A stretch of DNA of 64,000 nt from Micromonospora fulviviridis (GTDB lineage: Bacteria; Actinomycetota; Actinomycetes; Mycobacteriales; Micromonosporaceae), in contig NZ_BMRA01000003.1 of NCBI RefSeq assembly GCF_014648395.1, positions 506,211 to 570,210 on the forward strand. Direction: 5' to 3'. Below the pieces are notes generated by a model. It saw nothing but the letters and a program-made list of their open reading frames with translations, was not told the origin of the DNA and did no database searches. A program made the translations under genes and the position numbers. This document shows, piece by piece, positions 52,342 to 60,988 of the stretch (its first letter is position 1; every line of letters begins with the position of its first letter).

Positions 52342-52549
52342 GTTCGGGCCGAGCGGACTGCGGTCAGGTCTGTGTCACGTACGGAGCCGACAGCCTCGCC
52401 GAGTCCGACCGCGTCTACGGCACCCGACCAGGGCAACCTCGTCACCGTGACCTCGCCAGCTGTCGCCGACGGCTTCGAAACGTTCTCCCGGCCGCGCGCC
52501 AGGTCAGGACCGTGGTGGTCACCGTCTGGCGCAGGAACGGGTAGCTGAT

Positions 52550-52957
52550 CTACCTGCCCGAATACTGTCGTCGGCGTCGGCGTCGGCCTGGTGCCGACCG
52601 AGCGGCCCGTCGCTCCCTCGGAGAGTCGGCTCGGACGATCCCACGCGCAATGTCGCTCACAATGCCGTCCTCTGGAGCGATCCCGTGCGCTTGGTGCACG
52701 GCGAGGTCGTCGCCTGGGCAGAGGCGCTCGCCCCATTGCGCGAGGGACAACAGTGAACACGTCGAGGGGACGACCATCCCGCTCGCAATGTCGACCGTCA
52801 GCCTCAGGTCTGGGTCGAGCACCCGCAGCAGCCCCTCGAAATCGTCACCCATCACGGCCGCGCGGAAGGCTTTGAGGACCTGTCGTTGTTCTCGTCCGAC
52901 GAGGAGGGCGCCGCCGGCCGAACGAGAAGGCCATGTGCGCTCGGACGCCTCTGTCAT
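52550..52957 (-). pseudogene. ECF sigma factor C-terminal (SnoaL-like) remnant
   Basis: The start of this frame reads GREQRQVLKAFRAAVMGDDF followed by EGLLRVLDPDLRLTVD. That is the linker and opening of the SnoaL-like domain found at the end of SigJ/SigG-type ECF sigma factors. The sigma-2 and sigma-4 regions are absent and the tail is arginine-rich. It is most likely a remnant. The gap 52330-52549 upstream of it has no clear gene. Confidence 0.5.
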
Positions 52958-52984
52958 TCATGCTCGCCGGTGGGTCGGATGCTT

Positions 52985-53395
52985 TCAGCGGCGACGCCGA
53001 GCGGATCCGGGCCGGGTGGACCTCTCACGCGCCTCGAACCGTTCCTGAGCGTCAAGAACCGCGTCGGCGTACCGGGTGGCCCAGGCACCCATCGCCTCCA
53101 TCGGCTCCAGCAGCGCGCCGCCCGCTTCCGTGAGTGCGTAGTCCACGCGGGGTGGCACTTGCCGGTACGGCCGGCGCTCCACCAGGCCGTTGTACTCCAG
53201 CCGGCGCAACGCGTCGTTGAGCACCTTGGGGCTGATCCCGCCGATGCGGGTGAGGAGCACCGCCGGACGCATCGGACCGTACGCGGCGATCGTGAAGACC
53301 ACGACGCTGTCCCAGCGGTTGGCGAGCACCTCGAATGCCACGCGGGCCCGGCAGTCGGAGGTGTAGTCGTCGAGCTGGTCAACGGAATCACCCAT
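52985..53395 (-). CDS. HxlR-family transcriptional regulator
   Basis: About 136 residues from ATG 53395 (an ATG at 53422 would overlap the palindrome at 53419-53436). CRARVAFEVLANRWDSVVVF, GGISPKVLNDALRRLEYNGL and RVDYALTEAGGALLEPMEAM are the HxlR winged-helix pattern. The redox-type N-terminal Cys is present (SDCRARV), so it may sense electrophiles or oxidants. It is divergent from the NADPH-dependent reductase gene. Confidence 0.9.
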   Translation of the reverse strand: MGDSVDQLDDYTSDCRARVAFEVLANRWDSVVVFTIAAYGPMRPAVLLTRIGGISPKVLNDALRRLEYNGLVERRPYRQVPPRVDYALTEAGGALLEPMEAMGAWATRYADAVLDAQERFEARERSTRPGSARRRR

Positions 53396-53418
53396 GCGCC
53401 CATCCTGCACGACCTCTT

Positions 53419-53436
53419 GCATACCGTTCGGTGTGC
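53419..53436. promoter_or_regulatory. palindrome in the HxlR/reductase divergent promoter
   Basis: GCATACCGTTCGGTGTGC is an 18-bp inverted repeat with one mismatch, upstream of the HxlR gene and of the divergent reductase gene. It is the likely HxlR operator. Confidence 0.5.
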
Positions 53437-53505
53437 ATGGACCTGCCTATCGTCCTGAGCGGCGGTTGCGTACCGAGCCGCCGCAAAGCGAGAGACGGAG
53501 CAGAC

Positions 53506-54150
53506 GTGAAGATTGGCATACTCGGCACGGGCGGTATGGCGGCGGCGCTCGGCGGCGCGTGGACTGCGGCCGGGCACGCGGTGGTGATCGGCGGTCGGAA
53601 TCAGGTGCGGGCGGAGCAGACCGCCGGGCGAATCGGCGCCGCCGGGTATGGCAGCCTCGCGGACGCGGCGGGCCACGGCGACGTCATCCTCGTCGCGGTC
53701 CCGGCGGCGGAGGCACCGCAACTGGTGGACGGACTCGCCGGGTGCCTCGCCGGTCGGACGGTCATCGACTGCACCAACCCCGTCGTACCGACCAGCGACG
53801 GGCTGATGCTCAACACCGGTGGCACCACGTCCGTGGCGCGGCAACTGGCCGCCGCCGCGCCCGGCGCGCACGTGGTGAAGGCGTTCAACCTCTGCCACGT
53901 GAGCATCTGGACACTGCGTCCGCCAACCTTCGAGGACGTACCACTGGCCGTACCCTACTGCGCCGACCACGCCGAGGCAGCCGCCGCGACGGAGACCCTC
54001 ATCAGCTCGATCGGTTGCACGCCGGCGCCGTGCGGCGGCCTGGCGCGGGCAGCGTACCTGGAGGCGACAGCGGCGCTGGCGATCGGACTGTGGTGGGCGG
54101 GCCATCAGCCGCGCCGCGCGTTCCCCTCCATGGCAGAGACGCATCGCTGA
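53506..54150 (+). CDS. NADPH-dependent F420 reductase-like / NAD(P)-binding protein
   Basis: A 214-residue protein from GTG 53506. KIGILGTGGMAAALGGAWTA is the Rossmann nucleotide-binding start, as in F420H2:NADP oxidoreductases. VILVAVPAAEAPQLVDGLAG, TVIDCTNPVV and HVVKAFNLC are typical of this group. It is divergent from an HxlR regulator. Whether it uses F420 or another cofactor is unsure. Confidence 0.87.
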   Translation: MKIGILGTGGMAAALGGAWTAAGHAVVIGGRNQVRAEQTAGRIGAAGYGSLADAAGHGDVILVAVPAAEAPQLVDGLAGCLAGRTVIDCTNPVVPTSDGLMLNTGGTTSVARQLAAAAPGAHVVKAFNLCHVSIWTLRPPTFEDVPLAVPYCADHAEAAAATETLISSIGCTPAPCGGLARAAYLEATAALAIGLWWAGHQPRRAFPSMAETHR

Positions 54151-54225
54151 GTTGTTGAGTACGGCGGATTCGGGACGTAGGCCCCCGCTCAGCTGGGTTC
54201 GGGTAGCACCGCCGACGCGAGGGCG

Positions 54226-54754
54226 GTGATCACGACGAGGATCACCATGACCCGGTACGGTCGGCCCCGAGCCCGCTTGAACGGCGACGACGACCGGGCG
54301 GGCTGGAGCTGGCCGTACCGGATCGCGGTCGGTCTTGCCTTGTTCGGCGTCTTGGGCTGCATTCCCGCGGCGGCCTGGGACTTCAACGCCGACGGGTTCG
54401 TACCGTCGGTGCGGGAACTCGGTTCGCTGCCGGGCGGGCTCGCCATTCGGGGCGCGGGCGGCGACTCGGAGTGCGGCACCGGTCGTTGCGCCGTTGCCTA
54501 CCCACTCGTCGGCCGGGCGGACGAGTCGGCCGACCAGGTGGCCCGACGGATGTTGGACAACCTGGCGAGCAGGGGGCTGGCCGGCGCCCGACGGTGGGCG
54601 GAGCTGCCGCCCGGTCGGCTGGCTTCTGGACACCCGGGAGACCTGCGTGGCGATCAGCGCGGCCGAGGGAGCGGCGCGGCTCACGCTCGAGGGCGGCCGC
54701 CCGTACCCTCGGTTTGGGCGTGCCCGCAGCCAGGAGGTCAGCCGGCTGCGTTGA
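54226..54754 (+). pseudogene. decayed copy of the membrane protein at 50943
   Basis: From 54280 the sequence matches the 50943 gene (WPYRIAVGLALFGVLGCIPA, then SECGTGRCAVAYPLVGRADE). Its first two membrane segments are missing. Near 54575 one extra base in GGGGGCTGGCC (the intact copy has GGGTGGCC) shifts the frame. The correct C-terminal frame then continues to the stop at 54754. Confidence 0.8.
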
Positions 54755-55162
54755 GCCACCGTCGCCAGCTCGTGCGGGTGGTTCGTTGCTCGGGGTGCGC
54801 GGCCACGTGAAGAACGAACTGCGCTCGGAGCCGGACCGAGGGATCGTCGGCGCAAGCCAGCATCGTCACCGTCCGCAGCGTCCCGGAGGGCGTGGAGAGG
54901 CCCGTAGATCGTCTGCTCCTGATGCCACCGGAAATCGGCGCGCGCCTGATCCAATGCCGCGCCCAGACGAGTCTGGCTGGACCTCGACCGGTAATGCGCG
55001 GCCCACAGGGCATTCGAGCGGTGCAGTGCGTCGCTCGCCGCCGCGAGGATCGCCTGATGGCGGGCCAGCGCACGATGGCGGATGACCGGATCGGCCGCCA
55101 CCAGGTCGAACAGCCAGGAGTAGTCGCCGCGCGGCTCCGCAAACACCACAGCAGCCTGCCAC
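54280..55162. repeat. segmental duplication, decayed copy
   Basis: It corresponds to 51178-52341 with about 276 bp deleted and small changes. Both genes within are broken. The copies are separated by the HxlR/reductase pair and the sigma remnant. Confidence 0.85.
54738..55149 (-). pseudogene. decayed copy of the helical protein at 51634
   Basis: From GTG 55149 the first 100 residues match the intact gene almost exactly (RGDYSWLFDLVAADPVIRHR, HQEQTIYGPLHALRDAADGD). The frame then meets the internal deletion and continues out of frame to the end of the copy. Confidence 0.8.
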
Positions 55163-55231
55163 CTTGGCGTAAGCGGCCGGTCTACGACTACGCGCTGATG
55201 ACCGAGCCGCTGATGCCCCCCGCCCGGGGTG

Positions 55232-55483
55232 TTACGAGGCGTGCGGCAGCGCGAGCCAGTCCTGCCAGCTGATGTCACGGCCCAGATAACGGGGCTGCTG
55301 GAAGGGCCAGTCGGCCGCGATCCAGCGCGGTACCAGCGCGTCGAACGCGCGCTCCAGTTCGCCGCCGACGAGGTCGTCCACCACCCACCAGGAGACCACG
55401 CCGTCGGAGCCGATGCGCTCGGGCGGGTCGATGTAGTCGTAGTCCTTCTGCATCGCCTGACTGGCCAGGTCGTGGATCTTCAT
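55232..55483 (-). CDS. small hypothetical acidic protein
   Basis: An 83-residue protein from ATG 55483, preceded by a GGGGAGGAG ribosome site. Tryptophan-rich acidic sequence (GVVSWWVVDDLVGGELERAF, ISWQDWLALPHAS) with no recognised family. It is divergent from the MFS gene. Confidence 0.65.
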   Translation of the reverse strand: MKIHDLASQAMQKDYDYIDPPERIGSDGVVSWWVVDDLVGGELERAFDALVPRWIAADWPFQQPRYLGRDISWQDWLALPHAS

Positions 55484-55585
55484 TACCTGCTCCTCCCCGG
55501 GGTGCGTGCTCCGCCGCGCGATTGCCCAAGGCGCACCCGGGCAAACGCTCCGCTCCGCCCGTCGGCTGATCCACACCCGACCCGC

Positions 55586-56818
55586 ATGCCGGTAGGCCAG
55601 ACTGCAAAAGTGAAGATCGCGGCGCCGACAATCAGATGGACGCCATGGCGGTTCGTGACCGCGTTCGGTGTTGTCAGCCTGCTGTCGGACGTGGTGTACG
55701 AGGGCGCCCGGTCAGTCATCGGCCCCTACCTGGCCACCCTCGGCGCATCCGCGACCCTGGTCGGCCTGGTCACCGGCGTCGGGGAGGCGTTCGCCCTGGC
55801 CGGACGGCTGGGCACCGGACCAATCGCCGACCGAACCCGGGCCTACTGGCCGCTGGTCCTGGTGGGCTACGCCGTCACCGTGGTCGCTGTGCCCGCTCTC
55901 GGGCTGACCAGCACACTGTGGCTGGCTGCGGTGCTGTTTGTCGCGGACCGTGCCGGTAAGGCGATCCGCGGACCGGCGCGGGACGTCATGCTCTCCCACG
56001 CCGCCTCGGCAGTAGGCCGTGGCAAAGGCTTCGCCGTCCACGAGGCGCTCGACCAGGCCGGCGCGGTTGCCGGGCCGTTGCTGGTCGCCGCCGTTCTGGC
56101 CGTCAGCGCCTACCACTACCGGCCCGCGTTCCTCGCCCTGGCTGTACCGGGTGTGGCGGTGCTGTTCCTGCTGCTGTGGCTGCGTGCCGGCGTGCCCGAT
56201 CCGCGACGCTTCGAACCGGGCCCTCAACCCGGTGCGACGCCCGCCGCGCCGGGCGTCCGGCTGCCCCGCGTGTTCTGGACCTATCTGGCCTTCACGGTGC
56301 TCACCACGGCCAGCTACGCCACCTTCGGCGTGCTCAGCTTCCACCTCGCCACCCGGCACGTCGTACCGGTGGCGGTGGTCCCGGTCGTATACGCCGCCGC
56401 CATGGGCATCGACGCGCTCGCCGCGCTGGCCTCCGGGTGGCTGTACGACCGGGTCGGGTTCCGGGTACTGGCGGCCGTACCCGTGCTGACCGCCCTGATC
56501 CCGCTGGCTGCCTTCACCACCACCTCGGCGACCGCGGTCGCCGGGGTCCTGGCCTGGGGGGCCGTGCTCGGTATCCAGGAATCCACCATGCGTGCGGCCA
56601 TCGCTGACATCGTCCCTGCTACCAGGCGGGGCACCGCCTACGGCATCTTCGCCGCCGGGTTGGGCGGGGCGACCCTGGTCGGTGGGCTGCTTACCGGCGC
56701 CCTCTACGACTACTCGATCACCGCCTTGATCATCACCGTGGCCGGCATTCAGGCCGTCGCCCTGGCCTTGTTCGTCGCCACCGTTCGCCCCACGGCTCGG
56801 CCCGTCCGCCCTGCTTGA
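55586..56818 (+). CDS. MFS transporter
   Basis: A 410-residue protein from ATG 55586 with about 12 helices. FGVVSLLSDVVYEGARSVIG, LAGRLGTGPIADRTRAYWPL and RGPARDVMLSHAASAVGRGK match the MFS subgroup with a DVxYE(G/A)xR first helix, seen in actinobacteria and often linked to stress or export. The stop is 11 bp before the LLM gene start, so an operon is likely. Confidence 0.88.
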   Translation: MPVGQTAKVKIAAPTIRWTPWRFVTAFGVVSLLSDVVYEGARSVIGPYLATLGASATLVGLVTGVGEAFALAGRLGTGPIADRTRAYWPLVLVGYAVTVVAVPALGLTSTLWLAAVLFVADRAGKAIRGPARDVMLSHAASAVGRGKGFAVHEALDQAGAVAGPLLVAAVLAVSAYHYRPAFLALAVPGVAVLFLLLWLRAGVPDPRRFEPGPQPGATPAAPGVRLPRVFWTYLAFTVLTTASYATFGVLSFHLATRHVVPVAVVPVVYAAAMGIDALAALASGWLYDRVGFRVLAAVPVLTALIPLAAFTTTSATAVAGVLAWGAVLGIQESTMRAAIADIVPATRRGTAYGIFAAGLGGATLVGGLLTGALYDYSITALIITVAGIQAVALALFVATVRPTARPVRPA

Positions 56819-56828
56819 GGGGATCGTC

Positions 56829-57785
56829 GTGGATCACGTGCCCGAGGGGGATGGGCCTGGGTACCGTGCCGGGGTGGAGGTTGGATTCGCCCCGCCTGTG
56901 TCCGGCTCGTGGGCCACCCCGGAGCACATGATCCATGTCGCCCGCCACTGTGAGCAGCTCGGATACCACTCGCTGTGGACGTTCCAGCGCCTGCTGGTAC
57001 CCGCCGACCTCGGGTGGAGCGAGACGTACCACAGCGTCCATGACCCGCTGACCACGCTGGCGTTCCTGGCGGCGCACACCACGCGGATCCGGCTCGGCGT
57101 CGCGGTGCTCAACGTGCCGTTCATCTCGCCGGTGGTGCTGGCCAAGCAGGCCGCGACCCTCGACATCTTCGCCGGCGGCCGGCTCGACCTCGGGCTCGGT
57201 CTCGGCTGGGCGGACGAGGAATACCAGGCGACGGGCGTGAGCAAGCATCGGCGGGGCCAGCGGGCCGATGAGTTCCTCGCGGTCCTGCGCGCGCTGTGGC
57301 AACAGGACGTCGCCGAGCGTCACGGCGAGTTCTACCAGGTCCCGCCGACGCGTCTCGCGCCGAAGCCGGTGCAGCGCCCGCACCCGCCGATCCTGCTCGG
57401 CGGCCACGCGCCCGCGGCGCTGCGCCGGGCGGGCCGGCTCGCCGACGGCTGGGTCAGCGGCAGCCAGGCGGACCTGACGGGCATCGGCGAGGCGGTCGCG
57501 ACGGTCAAGGCCGCCGCGGCGGACGCCGGGCGTGATGCCCGTGCCCTGCGGTTCGTGTGCCGCGGCGCGGTCCGCGTACGTACGACGACCCCGGCCGGAC
57601 GCGGGCCGCTCACCGGCACGCTTGAGCAGATCCGGTCGGATCTGGGCCGGCTCGCCGCCGCCGGGATCACCGAACTGTTCATCGACCTCAACTTCGATCC
57701 GGAGATCGGCTCGCCCCGCGCCGACGCGCGGGCCTCGCTGCGCACGGCCGATGAGGTGCTCGAAGCCCTCGCCCCGGCCCGCTGA
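56829..57785 (+). CDS. LLM-class F420-dependent oxidoreductase
   Basis: A 318-residue luciferase-like TIM barrel. HCEQLGYHSLWTFQRLLVPA, TTRIRLGVAVLNVPFISPVV and DIFAGGRLDLGLGLGWADEE are classic LLM segments. A C-terminal GGHAPAALRRAGRLADGW fits the F420-dependent subgroup. It is probably co-transcribed with the MFS gene. Redox partner F420 is inferred from the family; the substrate is unknown. Confidence 0.9.
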   Translation: MDHVPEGDGPGYRAGVEVGFAPPVSGSWATPEHMIHVARHCEQLGYHSLWTFQRLLVPADLGWSETYHSVHDPLTTLAFLAAHTTRIRLGVAVLNVPFISPVVLAKQAATLDIFAGGRLDLGLGLGWADEEYQATGVSKHRRGQRADEFLAVLRALWQQDVAERHGEFYQVPPTRLAPKPVQRPHPPILLGGHAPAALRRAGRLADGWVSGSQADLTGIGEAVATVKAAAADAGRDARALRFVCRGAVRVRTTTPAGRGPLTGTLEQIRSDLGRLAAAGITELFIDLNFDPEIGSPRADARASLRTADEVLEALAPAR

Positions 57786-57793
57786 CACCCGCG

Positions 57794-57814
57794 CCCGGCC
57801 CTCATCCGGCCGGG
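57794..57814. terminator. hairpin between convergent genes
   Basis: CCCGGCC-CTCATCC-GGCCGGG is a perfect 7-bp stem followed by TTT. It overlaps the stop codon of the PPOX gene and lies between it and the LLM gene. Confidence 0.65.
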
Positions 57815-58227
57815 TTTGCCCCGGACCACGCCGACCAGCGGGTCACCCGCATCGCGACCACCGGCCCGGCTGGTGGACGCCGGGTGTACTGCGGATACTT
57901 GGCGGCCAGCGCCACGCGGGCCGCGGCCTCCTCCGCGGGGTCCTCGACCAGCCAGCCGTGCCCGTCCAGCCGGATCCACCACAGCCGCGACCAGTCCTCG
58001 TCGTACTCGTCGATCAGCAGGCAGGCCTGGCCCGTCGCCCGGATGTTCTCCAGCCGCCGCAGCTGCCGGTGGCGCTTGGGTTTCTCGTCGACCGCGTGGT
58101 GGACGACATCGCCGAGTAGGACGAAGCAGACCGGTACGAGGTGCGGCCGGCCGTCGGACCCGACGGTGGCCAGCCGGGCCACCCGGGCCGATCGGACACG
58201 CTGCCGGAGTTCCTCGGCGGGCACAGC
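57802..58227 (-). CDS. PPOX-class F420-dependent oxidoreductase (TIGR03668-like)
   Basis: A 141-residue split-barrel protein from GTG 58227. VARLATVGSDGRPHLVPVCF at the start and the RRLENIRATGQACLLIDEYD stretch match the TIGR03668 subgroup. These small proteins bind F420 or flavin and reduce small molecules. The frame is open further upstream but is arginine-rich there. It is convergent with the LLM enzyme gene. Confidence 0.85.
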   Translation of the reverse strand, partial: AVPAEELRQRVRSARVARLATVGSDGRPHLVPVCFVLLGDVVHHAVDEKPKRHRQLRRLENIRATGQACLLIDEYDEDWSRLWWIRLDGHGWLVEDPAEEAAARVALAAKYPQYTRRPPAGPVVAMRVTRWSAWSGANPAG

Positions 58228-58475
58228 GCCGACCGTAACAGTGCGCTTTCGTCTTCGCCTGGGCCTTCGCCTTCGCCGACCAGGCGGGGTGGGTTGTCGA
58301 TTGTGAGCGCTGGGCAGAGCGGAGACAGCAAACAGGTCATCCGGCCCTGATCGGGCTCCGGGCACTCCGCGCGTGGCGAACGAGCCCGAACCCGACCGGA
58401 CCGAATAACTACTCCACCGCGCGGGCCTTCACCCCCGCCCTGAGGCCGGAGCACTGGCCCGCACCTCAGTAGCGA

Positions 58476-58877
58476 TTACTTGGCGCGTTGCCAGAGCGGG
58501 GAGATCTGCGCCTGCGCGAGGCGCCAGCCGGTCGGCGTGCGTACGGCGGTGTATCGGGTCCGGAGGCCGGCCAACCGGTGCGGCACCTCGCCCTGGTGGA
58601 AGAAGTACACGAGCTGATGAGCGCTGACCTCGGCGTGATCGCCGTCGAGATCGACCACGACGTCGGTGTTGAAATGTTGGGTCAACACCTCCTCCGGGCT
58701 GGTTCGCCGCACGACGTCGACGATCTCGTCGATACCGCGCAGGGTGCCGCGCGGGCTGTGGGTCTCGGCGTCCGGGGCGTAGACGGTCCGCAGGTCGTCG
58801 AAGCGCCGCTCGTCCAGTAGCCACGCAAGCCTGGCGACCAGTTCGGCGATCTCAATGCGGTCGGTCACGTGTGACAT
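58476..58877 (-). CDS. SnoaL-like domain protein
   Basis: A 133-residue cone-fold protein from ATG 58877. RIEIAELVARLAWLLDERRF, then DDLRTVYAPDAETHSPRGTL, fit the SnoaL_4 pattern; the middle HFNTDVVVDLDGDHAEVSAH supplies the pocket strands. It is divergent from the MarR regulator with two palindromic sites between, so it is probably the regulated gene. Catalytic or binding role unknown. Confidence 0.88.
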   Translation of the reverse strand: MSHVTDRIEIAELVARLAWLLDERRFDDLRTVYAPDAETHSPRGTLRGIDEIVDVVRRTSPEEVLTQHFNTDVVVDLDGDHAEVSAHQLVYFFHQGEVPHRLAGLRTRYTAVRTPTGWRLAQAQISPLWQRAK

Positions 58878-58891
58878 CTCGAATCTCCATT

Positions 58892-58936
58892 CGTTGGTTC
58901 GGCCAACGATATGGCAGATCGTTGGCGTCGCCAACG
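58892..58936. promoter_or_regulatory. twin MarR-type operators
   Basis: Two 17-bp palindromes of the form CGTTGG-N5-CCAACG: 58892-58908 (spacer TTCGG) and 58920-58936 (spacer CGTCG), with centres 28 bp apart. They fill the 80-bp gap between the SnoaL-like and MarR genes. Confidence 0.8.
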
Positions 58937-58957
58937 GTTCTGTTAACATGGTCACCC

Positions 58958-59407
58958 GTGGAACCGACACCGAGTCGTCTCGCGACAAAGGCAAGCTGGT
59001 TGATCTCCCAGACCGCCGTGCATTCGCGGCGGTTCGTCGCCGAGGGGTTCACCGCCGCCGGAGCGCGGGGCTACCACTATCGGGTGCTCGCCGCGTTGGA
59101 GGAGTTCGGACCCGCGAGCCAGGCCGAGCTGGGGCGGCGCTGCCGCATGGACCGCAGCGACATCGTCGCGGCCGTGACCGAGCTGGAACAGAAGGGCTTC
59201 GTCGAGCGCAGCGCCGACCCGGCGGACCGCAGGCGCAACACCGTCACGATCACCAGGGCGGGTACACAACAGCTCCAACGGCTGGACCGCGCCCTCGACA
59301 GCGTGCAGGACGAACTGCTCGCCCCGCTGTCGGCCACCGAACGGCAGACCCTGGTCGCGTTGCTCGGAAAGTTGATCGAGCACCACGGTGGCGCGCCGAC
59401 CTCATGA
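58958..59407 (+). CDS. MarR-family transcriptional regulator
   Basis: A 149-residue protein from GTG 58958. LEEFGPASQAELGRRCRMDR, SDIVAAVTELEQKGFVERSA and DRRRNTVTITRAG are the MarR winged-helix segments. A longer frame upstream overlaps the operators and is not protein-like. It most likely represses itself and the divergent SnoaL-like gene. Confidence 0.9.
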   Translation: MEPTPSRLATKASWLISQTAVHSRRFVAEGFTAAGARGYHYRVLAALEEFGPASQAELGRRCRMDRSDIVAAVTELEQKGFVERSADPADRRRNTVTITRAGTQQLQRLDRALDSVQDELLAPLSATERQTLVALLGKLIEHHGGAPTS

Positions 59408-59797
59408 TCCGACTTGGGTGCCCACCGGGCCAGGACCGAACGGGACACACGCCCGCGTTCGCCTGGTCGCGGGACCCGACCGGGCGGAGGCGGGTCTCAC
59501 GCTCGCCCGGACGGCGGCTCCTTCCGCGCCGGTGATCCTGCCGGCCGACGCTGAGCGGATTGGCATCTCCAAGCCGGCATCGTCGCAAAGCAATGGCGCA
59601 CACAGAGAGAACCGGAAACCCGTCCGGTATCCCGACGGCGCCGCGCGGCACCGAGGGCGGCAGCCATCGCGTACCGGGCCGTCACGACCGAAAAATCGCG
59701 CGGTAGCGGGGTATGGCGCCGATGGCGAGCCTGCGGCCGGGCCGGTGCCCGTAGGGTGTCATCAGTCGAGGGCAGTGCGGGGGTCCGGAGGACGTCG
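59408..59797. other. gene-free stretch
   Basis: Between the MarR gene and the first ltrA gene I see no convincing gene, hairpin or repeat. The ltrA promoter should lie at its right end. Confidence 0.55.
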
Positions 59798-60985
59798 ATG
59801 GTGACCGAAGGCGGCGCCGACGCGGCGGCTCCGACCCCACGGGACCCCGGCCGCCCGGCGTTCCTGGAACTCTTCTTCGACCTCGCGTACGTCTTTGCGA
59901 TGATCTCCCTGGTCAAGAAGCTCGCCGACGACGTGAGCTGGACCGGCGTCGGCGAGACGCTGGTCCTGCTGCTCGCGTTCACCCTGGTCTGGGCGGTGAC
60001 CACCTGGGCCGCCGACACCCTGGACCTGATGCGGCCCGCGGTTCAGGTGCAGTTCATCGCGGTGGCGGCCGCCAGCCTGCTGCTGGCGGCCGCGGCACCC
60101 GAGGCGTACGACGGGCGCGGCATGCTCTTCGCGATCACCTACCTGGTTATCCACCTCGGTTCGAGCATCTACTACCTCCTGCTCCGGCCGAGCGCGACCG
60201 AGCCGCTCCGCAGCGGCCGGATCATGTTCTGGTACACCATCGCCGCCGTCGGCTGGATCGGCGGCGCGCTGGCCACCGGCCCCACCCGCCTCTTGCTCTG
60301 GGCGGCGACAGTCGCCATGGAGTACGTCGCCGCCTCGCTCGGCTGGCCGCTGCCGAAGCGCGGGCGATCGCAGCCACAGGAGTGGCAGCTGGTCGGCGAG
60401 CGGGTGGCCGAGCGGTACCGGCAGTTCGTCATCATCGCGCTCGGCGCGTCCATCTTCGTCATCGGTACGACCTTCAGCCAGAGCGACTACACCATGGACC
60501 GGGCGTGGGCGCTGCTGGTGGTGTTCACGATCGTGGTGCTGACCTGGCGGATCTACATCTACCGGGCCGGCGAGCTGCTGACCGAGGCCATCGCGCGATC
60601 GGCGAACCCGTCACTGCTCACGCAGTCCGCCGCGGTCACTCATCTGATCATGGTGGCGGGCATCGGCGGCATGGCGGTCACGAGTCACCTCGTCGTGATG
60701 CGGCCCTTCGGGGAGACGCCGCCCTCGTGGGCTGCGGTCATCCTCGGCGGACCGGCGCTGTTCCTGGTCGGCCGCGGGGTGCTGGACTACACGGTCTTCG
60801 GTCGGATCTCGCGGTCCCGCCTGGCCGGGCTGGTCCTGCTGGCCGGCGCGGCGGCGGCCGCGGGCCTGCTGCCGCCGGTCGTGGTCGCGCTGCTCGCCAT
60901 GAGCATCCTGGCCCTGGTCGCTGCGGCGAACCTGGTGAGCACCCACCGGCACGCCCGCACGCCGATGCCACCGGCGCTCCGGTGA
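59798..60985 (+). CDS. LtrA (low-temperature requirement A) family membrane protein
   Basis: A 395-residue membrane protein from ATG 59798. FLELFFDLAYVFAMISLVKK near residue 20 is the LtrA signature, and about ten further hydrophobic segments follow. The family takes its name from a Listeria cold-growth gene, but its transport role is unknown. It is tail-to-tail with a second ltrA gene, the stop codons three bases apart. Confidence 0.9.
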   Translation: MVTEGGADAAAPTPRDPGRPAFLELFFDLAYVFAMISLVKKLADDVSWTGVGETLVLLLAFTLVWAVTTWAADTLDLMRPAVQVQFIAVAAASLLLAAAAPEAYDGRGMLFAITYLVIHLGSSIYYLLLRPSATEPLRSGRIMFWYTIAAVGWIGGALATGPTRLLLWAATVAMEYVAASLGWPLPKRGRSQPQEWQLVGERVAERYRQFVIIALGASIFVIGTTFSQSDYTMDRAWALLVVFTIVVLTWRIYIYRAGELLTEAIARSANPSLLTQSAAVTHLIMVAGIGGMAVTSHLVVMRPFGETPPSWAAVILGGPALFLVGRGVLDYTVFGRISRSRLAGLVLLAGAAAAAGLLPPVVVALLAMSILALVAAANLVSTHRHARTPMPPALR

Positions 60986-60988
60986 CCC

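Noticed and set aside
52954..55278. A 774-codon minus-strand frame across the HxlR, reductase and duplicated segments
   Set aside because: It joins a piece of the decayed helical gene with antisense of the reductase. Only the first part has protein-like sequence and it is annotated as a pseudogene.
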